DNA of 64,000 nucleotides from contig OY754465.1 in NCBI GenBank assembly GCA_963575645.1, forward strand, positions 37,397,501 to 37,461,500. Direction: 5' to 3'. Each line of letters begins with the position of its first letter. The stretch's first letter is position 1. Origin of the DNA: Xanthostigma xanthostigma (Eukaryota; Arthropoda; Insecta; Raphidioptera; Raphidiidae). Position numbers and translations under genes: made by a program. Below are positions 37,213-47,565 of the stretch, piece after piece. The notes beneath the pieces are model-generated. The model was not told where the DNA came from. It ran no database searches and worked only from the letters and a program-made list of their open reading frames with translations.

Positions 37213-37289
37213 TTAATAATTTTTTTTTATATATTTTATTATTTTCTTCTTTTGTGAGTGTGAAATGTTGCAATTGATTTTAAATACTT

Positions 37290-37400
37290 TCGTGTGATAA
37301 ACGGGACCATTCCAATTTCAAAAATATTAACATTTGATATCTTAATATATAAAACAAAGTCGGGTTAGTTACACCATTTATAACTCAAAAACGGCTTAAC
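37290..37400 (+). repeat. Dispersed repeat with GTTAGTTACACCATTTATAA
   Basis: 'GGGACCATTCCAATTTCAAA' and 'GTTAGTTACACCATTTATAA' blocks. The first block also occurs at 46234-46275, where a hAT element has inserted at its start. Confidence 0.5.
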
Positions 37401-37790
37401 CAATTTTAAAAAACCTTTCGCCGCAAACCGCATCAAAATCGGTTCATTTGTTCACGGGATATCGTGAACGAGAAATTAAAAAAGCGTGTTTTTTTTAAAT
37501 TAGTTGTAACATTCTTATCAGATCGATTTTTTTGTGATAATTTACTTGCCTAGGTTAAAAAAACTGCGTCCATAACCGCAAACCGCATTAAAATCGGCTC
37601 ATTTTTTCACGAGATATCGTGAACGAAAAATTCGTATGAAAGTGTTTTTTTTTTTTTGAGTTTGAAGAGCTAACAAATTAACTTCTCGCTATATTTTATA
37701 TATTTTTGTGCGTTTTGAACTCGAAAATAGCGGGAAGTTTCAGGGATGGCCTGCAGGGTCAAACTTTTTGTCAAATTTTTTAAAATTTAT
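37400..37790 (-). repeat. Inverted copy of the 157-bp repeat and leader
   Basis: Reverse of part of 16020-16720: 'CAAACCGCATCAAAATCGG', 'ATATCGTGAACGA', 'AAAATAGCGGGAAGTTTCAG' and 'GGATGGCCTGCAGGGTC'. About two units plus leader. Confidence 0.7.
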
Positions 37791-37876
37791 TTTATTATTC
37801 TCTTCTTTTTAATTAATAGAAACGTGGTAAAAACAAAAATACATCAGAAAAAAATTAAAAATACTATATGCCTCAT

Positions 37877-37945
37877 CGGGGGGTCGAACCTACGACCTTC
37901 ACGTTATTAAACGACGGCACGACGCTGTAACCAACGGTAAATAAG
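37877..37945 (-). tRNA. tRNA-like sequence, unassigned type
   Basis: Minus strand has an A-box-like GTTGGTTACAGCGTC and a B-box T-arm GTAGGTTCGACCCCCC at a tRNA-like spacing. The anticodon stem is weak and I could not close an acceptor stem. Relic or tRNA-derived head. Confidence 0.35.
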
Positions 37946-38569
37946 TAAGAATGAGTTTATGTATTTATTGAAATTTCTTTATTTCTTTTATTATTTATCT
38001 TTATTTTAGTGTTTTCACGTATTTTTATCTAATTCTGAGTTATGTCAAAAATTTCAAGTCTCTATCTCATCAGGAAGTTAAAATCAATTACAAAGTTCCA
38101 CCCGACATACACGAAAAGCAAGTTGATATAAGAACGTGGTAAAAAAACATGTTTAATCTTCAAAAGCTATTATTTTTCGAGTTCCATACCCCAAAAGAAA
38201 AAAAAAACGAAACAGCAGAGGTGGGAAGTAATTAGTAAAACAAAAAACACTATAAAATTTTATATTATGTGAATAAGACTTCAGTCGGACAAATATTAAG
38301 GATGTGTTAAAATTAAGTATGAACATCCGATATTTATGTGCGTTTACATAAATAATTATCTGTGTTGATTATAGAGCTTGTTAAATGCCGACATTAATAA
38401 TTAGAATACCACGAAGTTATTATCGCACTTGCTATTATTAGTGTATTTACCATATGGCACATACCTACATAACTATTGGTGTCGATCGGATGACGGGACC
38501 TAGGGGTCGGACTAAAAACTTTCGACGTTTCATACCTTCCTGAACAAATTGGCAGCATTTTAAAAAGTG

Positions 38570-38594
38570 TTTATTATTATTATTATTATTATTG
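38570..38594 (+). repeat. (TTA)n microsatellite
   Basis: About eight perfect TTA/TAT units. Confidence 0.85.
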
Positions 38595-38604
38595 TTCTAA
38601 ACAG

Positions 38605-39135
38605 GGTCCGGCAAAAGTTCTACAATGGCCCGAAATTTCCTGAAGGGTAGGTTTTCGTGAAAAAAGTTTTGAACAAAGGTTGTTGAACTTGGAAGGTTAA
38701 ATCGTTTGCACACAATACTCATCCCTACCCCCTCACCCACTCGCAGGGGGTGGGGGTGAATCTAAAATTTAAAATGGCAAGCCACATTTTTCTTACGGAT
38801 TATGAGTTTCGAAGAGAATTATCAAACTTTTGTTCGAATTTTTTTTTATTTGAAGTTTTCTTGCATCCCCAAATTTGAGGTAAAAAGTGAATGCGGCAAA
38901 TGTCCGGCAACGGTCCAAAATTTCATGAAGGGTAGGTTTTCCTGAAAAAAGTTTCGAACAAAAGTTACTCAATTTGGAAGGTGAAATTGTGTGCACACAA
39001 AACTCACTCCCACCACCCTGCAGGGGAGTGAATCTAAAATTTTAAATGGCAACCCGCATTTTTTCTTACGGATTATGATTCATCGAAGAAAAATAACAAA
39101 CTTTTGTCCGAAAATTTTTTTTATCTAAAGCTTCA
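38605..39135 (+). repeat. Two-copy tandem duplication, ~290-bp unit
   Basis: Blocks 'GAAGGGTAGGTTTTC', 'GTGAATCTAAAATTT' and 'CTTACGGATTATGA' occur in the same order at about 38640-38810 and 38930-39075. Copies differ by substitutions and small gaps. A weak third relative ('GAAGGGTTTTCGAAAAAAAA') is at about 46570. Confidence 0.7.
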
Positions 39136-39533
39136 CAAAAATTAGATTATTAGATAAGTTCGAAAATGCGTCTGTTTGTAAGTTAACGGTAGTTAAATAT
39201 ATTTTTAATTTTGTTTTTGTTTTACAGGTGAGTGAACCTCCGTTATTTCCAGATGAGAGAGATTATAGACGCTCGATAATTGAGGTTATCGGCGTCTTTA
39301 TTGTCGGATGAGTAAGTAGAAACATATAATTTCGCACAGACCCCCATAAAATAACTGCTTTTCATGTCTGTATAGCGGTAGTAAAATCAGCATTTTGTAA
39401 AACAAAACAAAAGTAATGCGATTTTACCATTCCGATATTTATATCTCTGTCAGGCACCATTTAAATCCATATGATCGACAGAGAAGCAAAATAGCTCTGA
39501 ACAATCCACATATAGATACAAATAGTTGGCAAA

Positions 39534-39905
39534 ACCAAAAGTGCACATCCCGCAAGTTTTCCACTGTGTGATAAAAATAAAAAAAAATAATTGAAAAAAT
39601 ATTTAAATTTTTTAGAAAGATTAAAAAATCCTAGGAAATAAATAATTAAAAATTGAAAAAAAACAATTAAAAAGTATTTAAATTTTTTTTAGAAAGATTA
39701 AAAATTCAAGAAAATAAATAATTAGGTAAAAATTGAAAAAAAATTTTTTTTTAAGTTTGAAAAAATAAAATTTAATTGAATTTAAATAGGGTTCTGCTCT
39801 GATAGTAAATAAAATGAATAAAATATAAACCAAGGCGATCCCACCAAAATTGCGATCTGTAGAGCTCGGACGTTCGTACATACGTACAGACCAACCGACA
39901 AGTGC
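39534..39905 (+). repeat. Dispersed repeat, partner pieces at 46819-47064 and 51091-51150
   Basis: The first 40 bp (GTTGGCAAAACCAAAAGTGC) recur at 51091. The end ('ATTGCGATCTGTAGAGCTCG', 'CGTACATACGTACAGACCAA') recurs inverted at 46907-47010. Confidence 0.55.
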
Positions 39906-40553
39906 AATTTGAGATTTTCAATTACAATCTTTGGACTAATTATGAACCTGAATCAATCTAAAAATGGTTCCGTTTTAGAGAACAGAATCTCTTCTTTTTA
40001 AAATCTACACTTTCAATGGATAATAGAGCACATACCGCTAGTTTAGCGGTATGTGCAATATGACCGAACGCAAACTGTCAAAAATATTAATTATTATGAT
40101 ATAAAAACTATTTTATAGTAGGTACTTACGTGCAAAACATGTGATATGAATCTCGATTGTAATACTTTTGCGACATTTGTGACTGTTAAAACTAGTTAAT
40201 TGCTTGGTATTAACGCAATGTCACAACTCGTCATAAAATAATGCATTACAAACTAGATACATAAACCACCGGTTTGTCACACTGAATACGCAGTTTCTGC
40301 AAACTTCAAGCACGACCGACGCTGGTCTAGTTTGCCACATATAGTTTGGTAGTCTGACGAGTGACGCGTGTGTCTTTTTCTAGAGAATGTCTATGATCCA
40401 TAGAACAGTGATCTTCAAGGTACTTATTAGTTACCTTTGATAATACTTGACGGTCAGTTGACCACTTTGAAGGTACCTGCGCTGTATATTGCGTAATAAT
40501 ACAGCGGCGTTCTCAGAAGGATTATTTCAAATATAGATACCAAAAATATGCGA

Positions 40554-41042
40554 TGTAACAAACATTTGGAAAGATTCTCAACAAATGAAGTACAATGAAA
40601 TAATTAAAAAAATAATTATTTTCATTTTTCTTGATTTCAGTTTGGTTTCCATCCGGTGAATTCGGGCCGAGTAGCTATTGTAGAACTTTTATAAACCGAA
40701 ATTAGATGTAAACACTAGTGCAGTACGGTTTAATAAACCATTGAATGCAATTATATAAATCTGGTTTAACATAAATAATCTTTTGTATATAGTTAATAGT
40801 TAAGTGTGAATAAGTGTACTACATAAACTTTGGTGTGTTTATGTGTTGTAAATATTTTGTGTACATAATTATTGACTTTATATTCTTTGTAACTTATTCT
40901 TTTATTTTATTAGCCAGAATTTATTAGTTTTTTTTCTGTTACGTTAGAGAAGCACTTTCCGTTTGTGTGTTTAACTGTTTTGTTAAAGGTGTGTTATTGT
41001 AAACAAATATTTTCCACCACGAATGAGAACAGTTTTGTTACA
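40554..41042 (+). mobile_element. LTR-like fragment (TGTAACA...TGTTACA), plus orientation
   Basis: Ends TGTAACA at 40554 and TGTTACA at 41036-41042. Inside, a TATA-like TTTATAAACC and several AATAAA/ATTAAA signals lie in the order expected of a retrotransposon LTR. The last ~370 bp parallel, in reverse, the first part of 43754-44304. No target duplication is seen and no internal coding region flanks it, so it is a solo LTR or a fragment. Confidence 0.4.
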
Positions 41043-41139
41043 ATACAATACTCTGAAAAATGTGACTATAATTATATTTAAACAGCCAGTTAAAAAAGAA
41101 AATAAAAAACATGTGATAAAAAACGTGTCTTCGGCTATT

Positions 41140-41390
41140 TAAAATAATACAATATATGCAGACTAAAAAGTTTAAAACAATATTTATTACTCAAAAAAAA
41201 TCTCAGAAAATATAGTTATATCAACGCACTAAAATGTAGAAAACGCATTTTTCCATTTTCTGTAACGTTTAGAAGCGTGAGGAACTTGATGAGGTAAATG
41301 AAATATAGATAAAGTGGGTATCCCACGCTTTTTATCTTTATAATAAAGAAATAAATGTATTTTTTACTTTTTAGTGCGTTTGGATATTTT
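41140..41390. repeat. Loose hairpin repeat related to 11102-11445
   Basis: 'ATCCCACGCTTTTTATCTT' and 'TTTTTACTTTTTAGTGCGTT' on the right pair with 'CGCACTAAAATGT' and 'AAGCGTGAGGAAC' on the left. Diverged. Confidence 0.35.
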
Positions 41391-41593
41391 GAAACTACAC
41401 ATTTAGCATTTTATGTATTTCCGATACTTATTACATGCTTACTATTATATAAATAATTATTCTTTACTATTTTAGGGCAGAGTATTACATATAGCCTTAA
41501 ACCTTCCTCACGAAAGAAGCTATCGAATGGTTAAAACTGAATTAAAATCTGTTCAGTAGTTTTCGAGACTAGTCGGTACATACATACTGTATA

Positions 41594-42168
41594 CAGTATG
41601 TAAACACGTAAGGTGCACATAGGGAAATTAGCATTGGGAAAAAATACTTGGATCAGAGTTAGCCAACCCTGCATTAATTGTTATTTCTATTGAATTATCG
41701 TGATAATCTTGAGGATTTCTATTTTATTTTGATTTATTTTTATTTTACTTGGCCTTTTTAACAATAATAAGCTCTTATAAATCATTATTTAATTTTTTTG
41801 TACAAAAAAAAACAAAAAAACAACTCCATCTGTTTGGAAACATTTCATTCAAAAATTGTCTGACTGGTATTACGTATGCGCGTTAGTAATTCAGTGACCC
41901 AATGTCTTTAGGTTTAACTCGAATAGGCGGAGATATTTGATCTCGCACCATATTTAAGTATTTTTGGGAATTTAATGTCCCATTAATAAAAAAAGTCCGA
42001 CTATGTTGTAATCATTTGAATATTTTCTTTTGTAGTAGGTATACACATTCATTTTGCAAAAGAATATTATCTGTCAAATTGAAAAACAAGATTTCAAGGC
42101 TCACTCTGATCCAGTCATTTTTTCCCAATGTTAATTTCCCTATGTGCACCTTACGAGTTTACATACTG
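41594..42168. mobile_element. 575-bp MITE, TA target duplication
   Basis: Begins CAGTATGTAAACACGTAAGG and ends inverted with GAGTTTACATACTG. Arms match for about 78 bp ('GTGCACATAGGGAAATTA', 'CATTGGGAAAAAAT', 'GGATCAGAGT'). TA at 41592-41593 and 42169-42170. A 65-codon frame at 42016-42213 overlaps the right arm and is not a gene. Confidence 0.75.
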
Positions 42169-42239
42169 TATAGATGCGCAGCGGGAATTTCATTTTTACT
42201 ATGTAAGGATTGAACGAAATCTTCTGCTACAGTTGAAAT

Positions 42240-42530
42240 TTTGAAAGTGCGCTTCTGGTGTAATGAAAACATTATAATCGGTCGAGGGTTTCGCTCTTAA
42301 CCATCGACTGCGTTTCGAAAGCGGAGGGCACTAACGAGGGTTTGCTTTGCTTGCTGCGTTTACGGGCCGGGCGGCAGCAACGAATCAATTTCACTTCTTC
42401 CTTACTCTCTAGCAGGACCCAGGTTAATGCTAACCGCCCGACACCATTCTCATTCCATGTAGCTCCTTTCTTCGGTATCCTTTATAAGGATAAACACTAA
42501 CAGACCGCGTACGGTAATTACACAAGCTGA
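42240..42530. other. GC-richer unassigned patch
   Basis: Clearly less AT-rich than its surroundings, with 'ACGGGCCGGGCGGCAGCAAC' and 'TAACCGCCCGACACC'. No frame or repeat partner recognised. Could be an unrecognised element or an old exon or UTR. Confidence 0.25.
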
Positions 42531-42789
42531 ATACAAATTTTGTGTAGATAAAGAGAGACGGAGCTATACGACATAACAAAGAGAGTAACGTTTCTGTTTA
42601 TATATCTGCTGTCACAAGACAAAGTGGCGTACGTTGAGTTTTTTGTGTTTTTTTTCTTATATCCTTAGGCATAACTTTTCAAACAATCGAGGGATTAAGC
42701 GATTTGAAAAATTTCGGTGCTTTTTTTCAGAATATTTGCGAAATGATTCCATATATTTTATTCAAAAAATTGTCTGGTTGTTTTTAGCT

Positions 42790-43740
42790 GACTTCACAGT
42801 GACTTCCAGTGCCAGATTTACATTGACTGCCGCCTTGGGCAATTAAAAACCTACGCAACCAAACTTGGATTATTACACAATTCCTCTGAATCTCAGCTTT
42901 TTGTATTCGAAAAGCAATTCGTGCAGTAGCTAGGAACGAGAGACAGGGGCATTGCCAAATTCCTAACCTAAAAGCACCTAACTTACAAAACCTAATCTGG
43001 GCTGTTCCACATTGCTTCCGAATCCCAGCCTCTTGTATTTAATTAATATTTACAAATGTTTTCCGAGAAGTCAGGGAAGTAAACAAATATGGGCAGATGC
43101 GGTTACGAAGTTGGTACACTTGTTAGACGGCAGCAAGTCAACCGATCAGCTCTTGCAGAAAAAAAGATATAATTATGCCAGTTAATATCGACATCTGGAA
43201 GAGCGACGTTTAAATAACGATCTGCTTAGAACCGCTGATTAGATAAGTTTTGTTAATTCAGTATTGTATTTCCTGGTAGGGAATTTCTTAGTTTGTCTCC
43301 ACTGGGCTACCTAAAATACAGAGAAATACGTTTTGTGGCTAAACTAAGTGGCGTCCTTCTTTGAATATCATTGAAATTAATTTACTGTATGTGTCATAGA
43401 AGAAAAAAGAAAATATCCTTCAAATTTTTTATTTATATTCCTTGGTGATCCACGCTCAAGCCGACTGATCAAGTTGTAATTAAAGAGAAAAAACATATAC
43501 GTTATAAAATCACGCACTAATTCGAATTTAATGTTATTGATAGTTGCGAATATTGAATATTGAAGGGACAAATAAAGCCATCATGCAAAATTTTCTGGAA
43601 TTTCACAACGTCGTATAGTCATTAGAGTTATTTTTTTAACTTATATATTTTTTAACTGAAGGATATAACTTTTTTTTAGACTCAGAATCTGCCGCCTTGG
43701 GCAGTAGGTCATGTTGCCCATGCGTATATACGTCACTGAT
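42790..43740. repeat. Decayed repeat bounded by GCCGCCTTGGGCA copies
   Basis: 'ACTGCCGCCTTGGGCA' near 42828 and 'TCTGCCGCCTTGGGCAG' near 43690 are direct copies. Inside, 'GCTTTTTGTATT' and 'GCCTCTTGTATT' mark two diverged direct copies (about 42875-42990 and 43000-43090). Ends not definable. Confidence 0.35.
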
Positions 43741-43753
43741 GACTAATGAATAT

Positions 43754-44304
43754 TGTAACAAAACTTCTAGTACGTGGTGGAAAATATTTATTTACAATAG
43801 TAAAACGTTAACGAAACAAACACACAAACGACGAGTACTTCTCTATAGCGTAACAAAAACAATCAGTTCGAACTAATAAAATGAAAGAATAAGTAATAAG
43901 AATACATAGTCACTATACAACTAAGTATATACATAAGATTATTTACAAGCCAGAAACACACCATAATTTATTTAACACACGTATTTATTAACTATATACA
44001 GTTCTATTTATTTCGTACACTATTATTTACACAGTTCATTTATTTATTTATATCAGCAGTTGCCTCACTGACTGTTAATTTATGTCGATTGTTCACTCCA
44101 TGAAACACAATCTATCACTCTTTCCGTATGACTGTGTTCGACCGTGATTTATCCGTGGTTTATATAGGCGCTGGATCGTCCTTTCCTTTCTTGCTTTCAT
44201 TGTTGTCTGGAGTTTGGCAACAAAGCCCTTTTTACCTACGCATATTGTTAGAACAACAATCAATCCGATTGTTGTCACACAACAATCTGTGTCTCATTGT
44301 TACA
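43754..44304 (-). mobile_element. Solo-LTR-like element, minus orientation
   Basis: On the minus strand it starts TGTAACAATGAGACACAG and ends GTTTTGTTACA. A TATA box GCCTATATAAACC occurs about 150 bp in, followed by a plausible start region and later AATAAA signals, the order of a retrotransposon LTR promoter. Length 551 bp. Two diverged relatives are at 40554-41042 (inverted relative to this) and 51672-52424. No direct flanking duplication was seen, perhaps because the right edge abuts the tail of another retroelement. Confidence 0.5.
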
Positions 44305-44667
44305 TTTGATAGATAGATAGACAATTTCTTTGTGAAGCTATATATACAATATAGATACAAAACGTCATATTCAATGAATAAAATATAAAGTGCTAAAATA
44401 ACTATAAATAATTAAAACTCACTAAAAATAGGTATATCCTTGCAATTTATACACCGGTTTTTTAACAAGCATGTTTTTTAATTCTTTTTTAAATGATTTT
44501 ATTTCTGTTATATTTTTAAGTCTTTCCGGCAATGTATTATATATATTAACACCTGCAATTGATGGGGACTTACAGCAAAACGTTTTTGAAAAATTCGGTT
44601 TATATAGTAATTTGCTCTGGCGGGTGATATAAGAATGTTTTGCTCCATAACGGTCTGTGTATATCAC
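44305..44667 (-). pseudogene. Non-LTR retrotransposon 3' end with RT C-terminus
   Basis: The minus-strand frame 44667-44422 (81 codons) contains HSYITRQSKLLYKPNF and YNTLPERLKNITEIKSF, the typical C-terminal block of jockey/CR1-like RT proteins, and ends in a stop. The 3' UTR runs to 44305 and ends in a CTATCTATCTATC microsatellite, as expected for this group. It is 5' truncated: no RT core follows upstream. The tail touches the LTR-like element at 44304 without a gap. The frame is clean over its length, so this is the best preserved coding remnant in the window, but it is only the end of ORF2. Confidence 0.7.
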
Positions 44668-45451
44668 TGTTAGAATGACGAGCCGACTGTCGTCTCACGA
44701 AATTATTTGTTGTCCCAACGGGGAGATTGTAATAATATCATTGATGCTCGAGTATCATAATACCCAGCTGACATCTGTTACTGAAGCACTTATATATTAT
44801 TTGAAATACGCGTTCATAGGGATTTAAAATCATTATAATATTTTTTTTTTATTTGAGATGAGCAACTTTGACTTGCGGTCATAGATATCTTTACCTTAGT
44901 AAAAAGCAAGGAAAATAATGAACTTGAATAATGCTGCGTATGGAATTACTAAGTAAAGTTAACCGCTTGTTTGCTCTTTGTATTTTTACTTTTCGATACG
45001 TTTTCTGCAGTTAACGAGGTTGATGACGTTTTCCATTTTTGTATAAGTTATGTACCCCTGATAGGACCGAATAATGAGATGTAAAGCCAGCAAGATTTAT
45101 TTTTAGAACGCCATTGAATCTTGGTTATAATGATTTTCAAACGACTATTTTTTTTACTCAAAACAGGTTGTTTATTTTTAAGGCTAACAAAATACTAATT
45201 ATATTTGGAAATTTATTATTATTTTTAATAATAAAATGAAAATCCAGTGGACACTTTCACCAGGTGCGAAATTAAAGTGTTTAAACAGATTATTTAATTA
45301 TCGCTGATATCCGGCATACTTCGTTTTTACAATTTTTATTAACTTCACTTGTTAGTTATTTAGTTATTCTAATTTTGATTCACTTCCACTTATCTAAACA
45401 TCTTATTTGTTCATATTTTCATGTCTCTGAAAAAAATCAGCCAATTGTGCG
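44668..45451. other. Unassigned stretch
   Basis: No domain, repeat pair or RNA motif supported. Confidence 0.3.
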
Positions 45452-45459
45452 ACGGAATC

Positions 45460-46233
45460 AAGGCCGTAGACAGGGAGGGGTTCAACCCCTACCCCGAGTT
45501 GCTTTAGCCAATTCACCGTTTTATACATACTACTAAAATATTTTCGGATCTGTGGATATCACATTTTTTGGCATCCATCTAAAATGTAAGAATGAGTGAC
45601 AGAAATGCTCCATCTCTTTCACTCATTTTTCATTGTTTATTCATATCATATGTCGCTTTGACGTTGATCGCAAATCAGTACAAGGTTAAATAAGTTTTTC
45701 GTAACTATAACAATTACATTTAAGAATAATACGGATTCATGAAAGTGTTTGGTAAACTTGTCAAATCAAACAAGTTTTGAAGGGGAGTTATCGGTGTGGC
45801 GAGCGAAGTGGTCAAAAATAGTTGCTGCGGAATGGCCCACTACACCACTAGAAGTGCTGGACAGTTGTAACGGTGTAATGTTTCCCATGATTCACAAGCT
45901 ACTGTCAATACGTCTTGTGACGCTCTGTGTTGACTGCGACACCAGAGTTACTTTTTCCTCGTTGAGGAGGCTAAAAACATTTTTGAGTGACTGGATTAGC
46001 CGTGATGAGCGTTCGTTGTGATGTCGAGATAAGTCCAGAGCTCGTTGTCACGCGTTTTATTTCTGGTGACAATCCGCGTCGGTTGCCTTTTAATAATTTT
46101 TTTTATTTATGTTAAATTATACTATAATAAGCATATATTATAATTTTACACAAATAAAGTTGTTACTTATTGTCTCTGATCCAGAGCTCGACACCCCCCC
46201 ACCCCCGAAGTGAATTCCTGACTACGGTCTTAG
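45460..46233 (+). mobile_element. Internally deleted hAT transposon
   Basis: Termini AAGGCCGTAGACAGG and CCTGACTACGGTCTT are imperfect inverses. The flanks are ACGGAATC (45452-45459) and ACGGAACC (46234-46241), a 7/8 duplication of hAT length. The right flank continues into a repeat also seen uninterrupted at 37300, supporting the insertion point. It contains a decayed hAT transposase end. Confidence 0.6.
45749..46021 (+). pseudogene. hAT transposase C-terminal (dimerisation) domain remnant
   Basis: The 90-codon frame contains FPMIHKLLSI and later FSSLRRLKTFLSDW. This matches the pattern 'YPNI..LL.I....V.....ERSFS.LRRLKTYLR' of the hAT dimerisation domain found in hAT transposases and domesticated ZMYM/THAP-type proteins. 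The 'ATAERSF' part is degraded (TRVTFSS here), and the sequence after SDW loses the expected 'M.E.RL.GLAL' helix. No N-terminal zinc finger or RNase-H-like catalytic part exists in the 774-bp element around it. It is dead coding sequence of the host element, not a gene. Confidence 0.6.
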
Positions 46234-46820
46234 ACGGAACCATTCCAGTTTCAAAGATATTGACATTTGATATAGTATAATAAAGAAAATAAGATTTCTG
46301 ATATCACTTGAGGTGACACGAGTAATGGCTAGTATTAAATATGATATTTGCTATACGTTGGCTTGGTTACCGGCAAACAAAAGAACAGTTTTTTTTATTT
46401 TCAAAATATTTCCGAAACTATAAAGTTTAGAAAATTTTTTTTGACAAAACTTTCTTGAAAAACAAACCGTTATGAAAAGTATACTATTATTAGATATATA
46501 AAAAACAACGTTATGGCATATACAGTATGGTTTTTTAAAAACCGAACACCCTTTTATTTCTTAGAGGAAGGGTTTTCGAAAAAAAAGTTTCGGACAAAAG
46601 TTACAGGGAATCAAGGGGAAAGAACAGTGATGTAGTTTTTTTTTCATTTGGTGGAGGCCTCTCCAAAATATCAAGGTCACCTACACTTTCTTAAATACGA
46701 CCCTGTATTTTTTATCTAGGATTATTGTCCTTTGGGTCAAAGAGATCAACTCTTGTACCAAACATTTTTGGATTTGATGCCATCGTGAACCACTGTTTGA
46801 TTCTCAATTCATCTCGTTTC
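46234..46820. repeat. Mixed dispersed-repeat fragments
   Basis: Start matches 37300-37340 ('ACCATTCC...TTTCAAA'). 46460-46510 matches the 'ACCGTTATGAAAAGTATAC' block of 60160. 46560-46610 resembles the 38640 repeat. Confidence 0.4.
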
Positions 46821-47195
46821 CTATTTTAGTGGATTGTGTGAGTCGGAAAAACCCCTGAAAAAGTTTTTCCGACCATAGATTCGAGTTTTTATTACTTCTA
46901 AAATTGTAATTAAAAATCTTGAACAGCAGTTGTTGGTTGGTCTGTATGTATGTACGAATGTACGTATGTACGTACGTCCGAACTCTACAGATCGCAATTT
47001 TGTTCGGATTGGCTTGGTGTATATTTTATTCACTTTGTTTACTATCAGACTATAACCCTATTTAAGTTCACTGAAATATGTTCAGTAGTTTAATTTTTAT
47101 AAACAGTTTTATTTTAGTATTTTTTTACGGCTATTAGTTTAAAAAAACAATATAATAATTACTGTGTAAATTATCATAGAATAAGTGTATACTTC

Positions 47196-47565
47196 TATAC
47201 CATGACAACAGCGGCTCAGCCATCATGCTTCTTTGGCATACTGGATAGACCAGGGGCGGGCAAATCTTTTGATCGGCGGGCCACATAGCTGATGAAAATT
47301 TTACCGCGAGTCGGATGGCTGACGAAAATTTCACCGCGGGCCAAAAATTTTCAGAAAAAAAGATCCTCACATTCTATTTCCGCAGTTGGAGAGCAAAAAA
47401 AAAGGTCCTCACATTCTATTTCCGCATTTGGAGAGTATTTTTCTAAAACTTACTAAAATGCTTCGCGGGCCGGATAAAATTGCGCTGCGGGCCGCCATTT
47501 GCCCAGGCCTGGGATAGACCATTAGATCAGCAAGGACAATGTTCCAGGTTCGATTTCTGCCGACA
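47196..47565 (+). tRNA. tRNA-like sequence split by a hAT MITE
   Basis: Left part (47196-47250) has an A-box-like AGCGGCTCAGCCATC and a hairpin ATGC-TTCTTTG-GCAT that could be an anticodon arm (CTT). The right part (47520-47565) has a T-arm-like CCAGGTTCGATTTCTG with a good B box. The 261-bp MITE lies between them. The type is uncertain and the stems are weak. Confidence 0.35.
47251..47511. mobile_element. hAT MITE, 261 bp, perfect 8-bp target duplication GGATAGAC
   Basis: Begins CAGGGGCGGGCAAA and ends TTTGCCCAGGCCTG. Identical GGATAGAC at 47243-47250 and 47512-47519. The inside has repeated 'GCGGGCCA/GCGGGCCG' and a doubled 'GGTCCTCACATTCTATTTCC' segment. This 'CAGGGGCGGGCAAA' end type is a widespread animal hAT terminus. 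No ORF. Well-preserved termini suggest fairly recent insertion. Confidence 0.9.
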
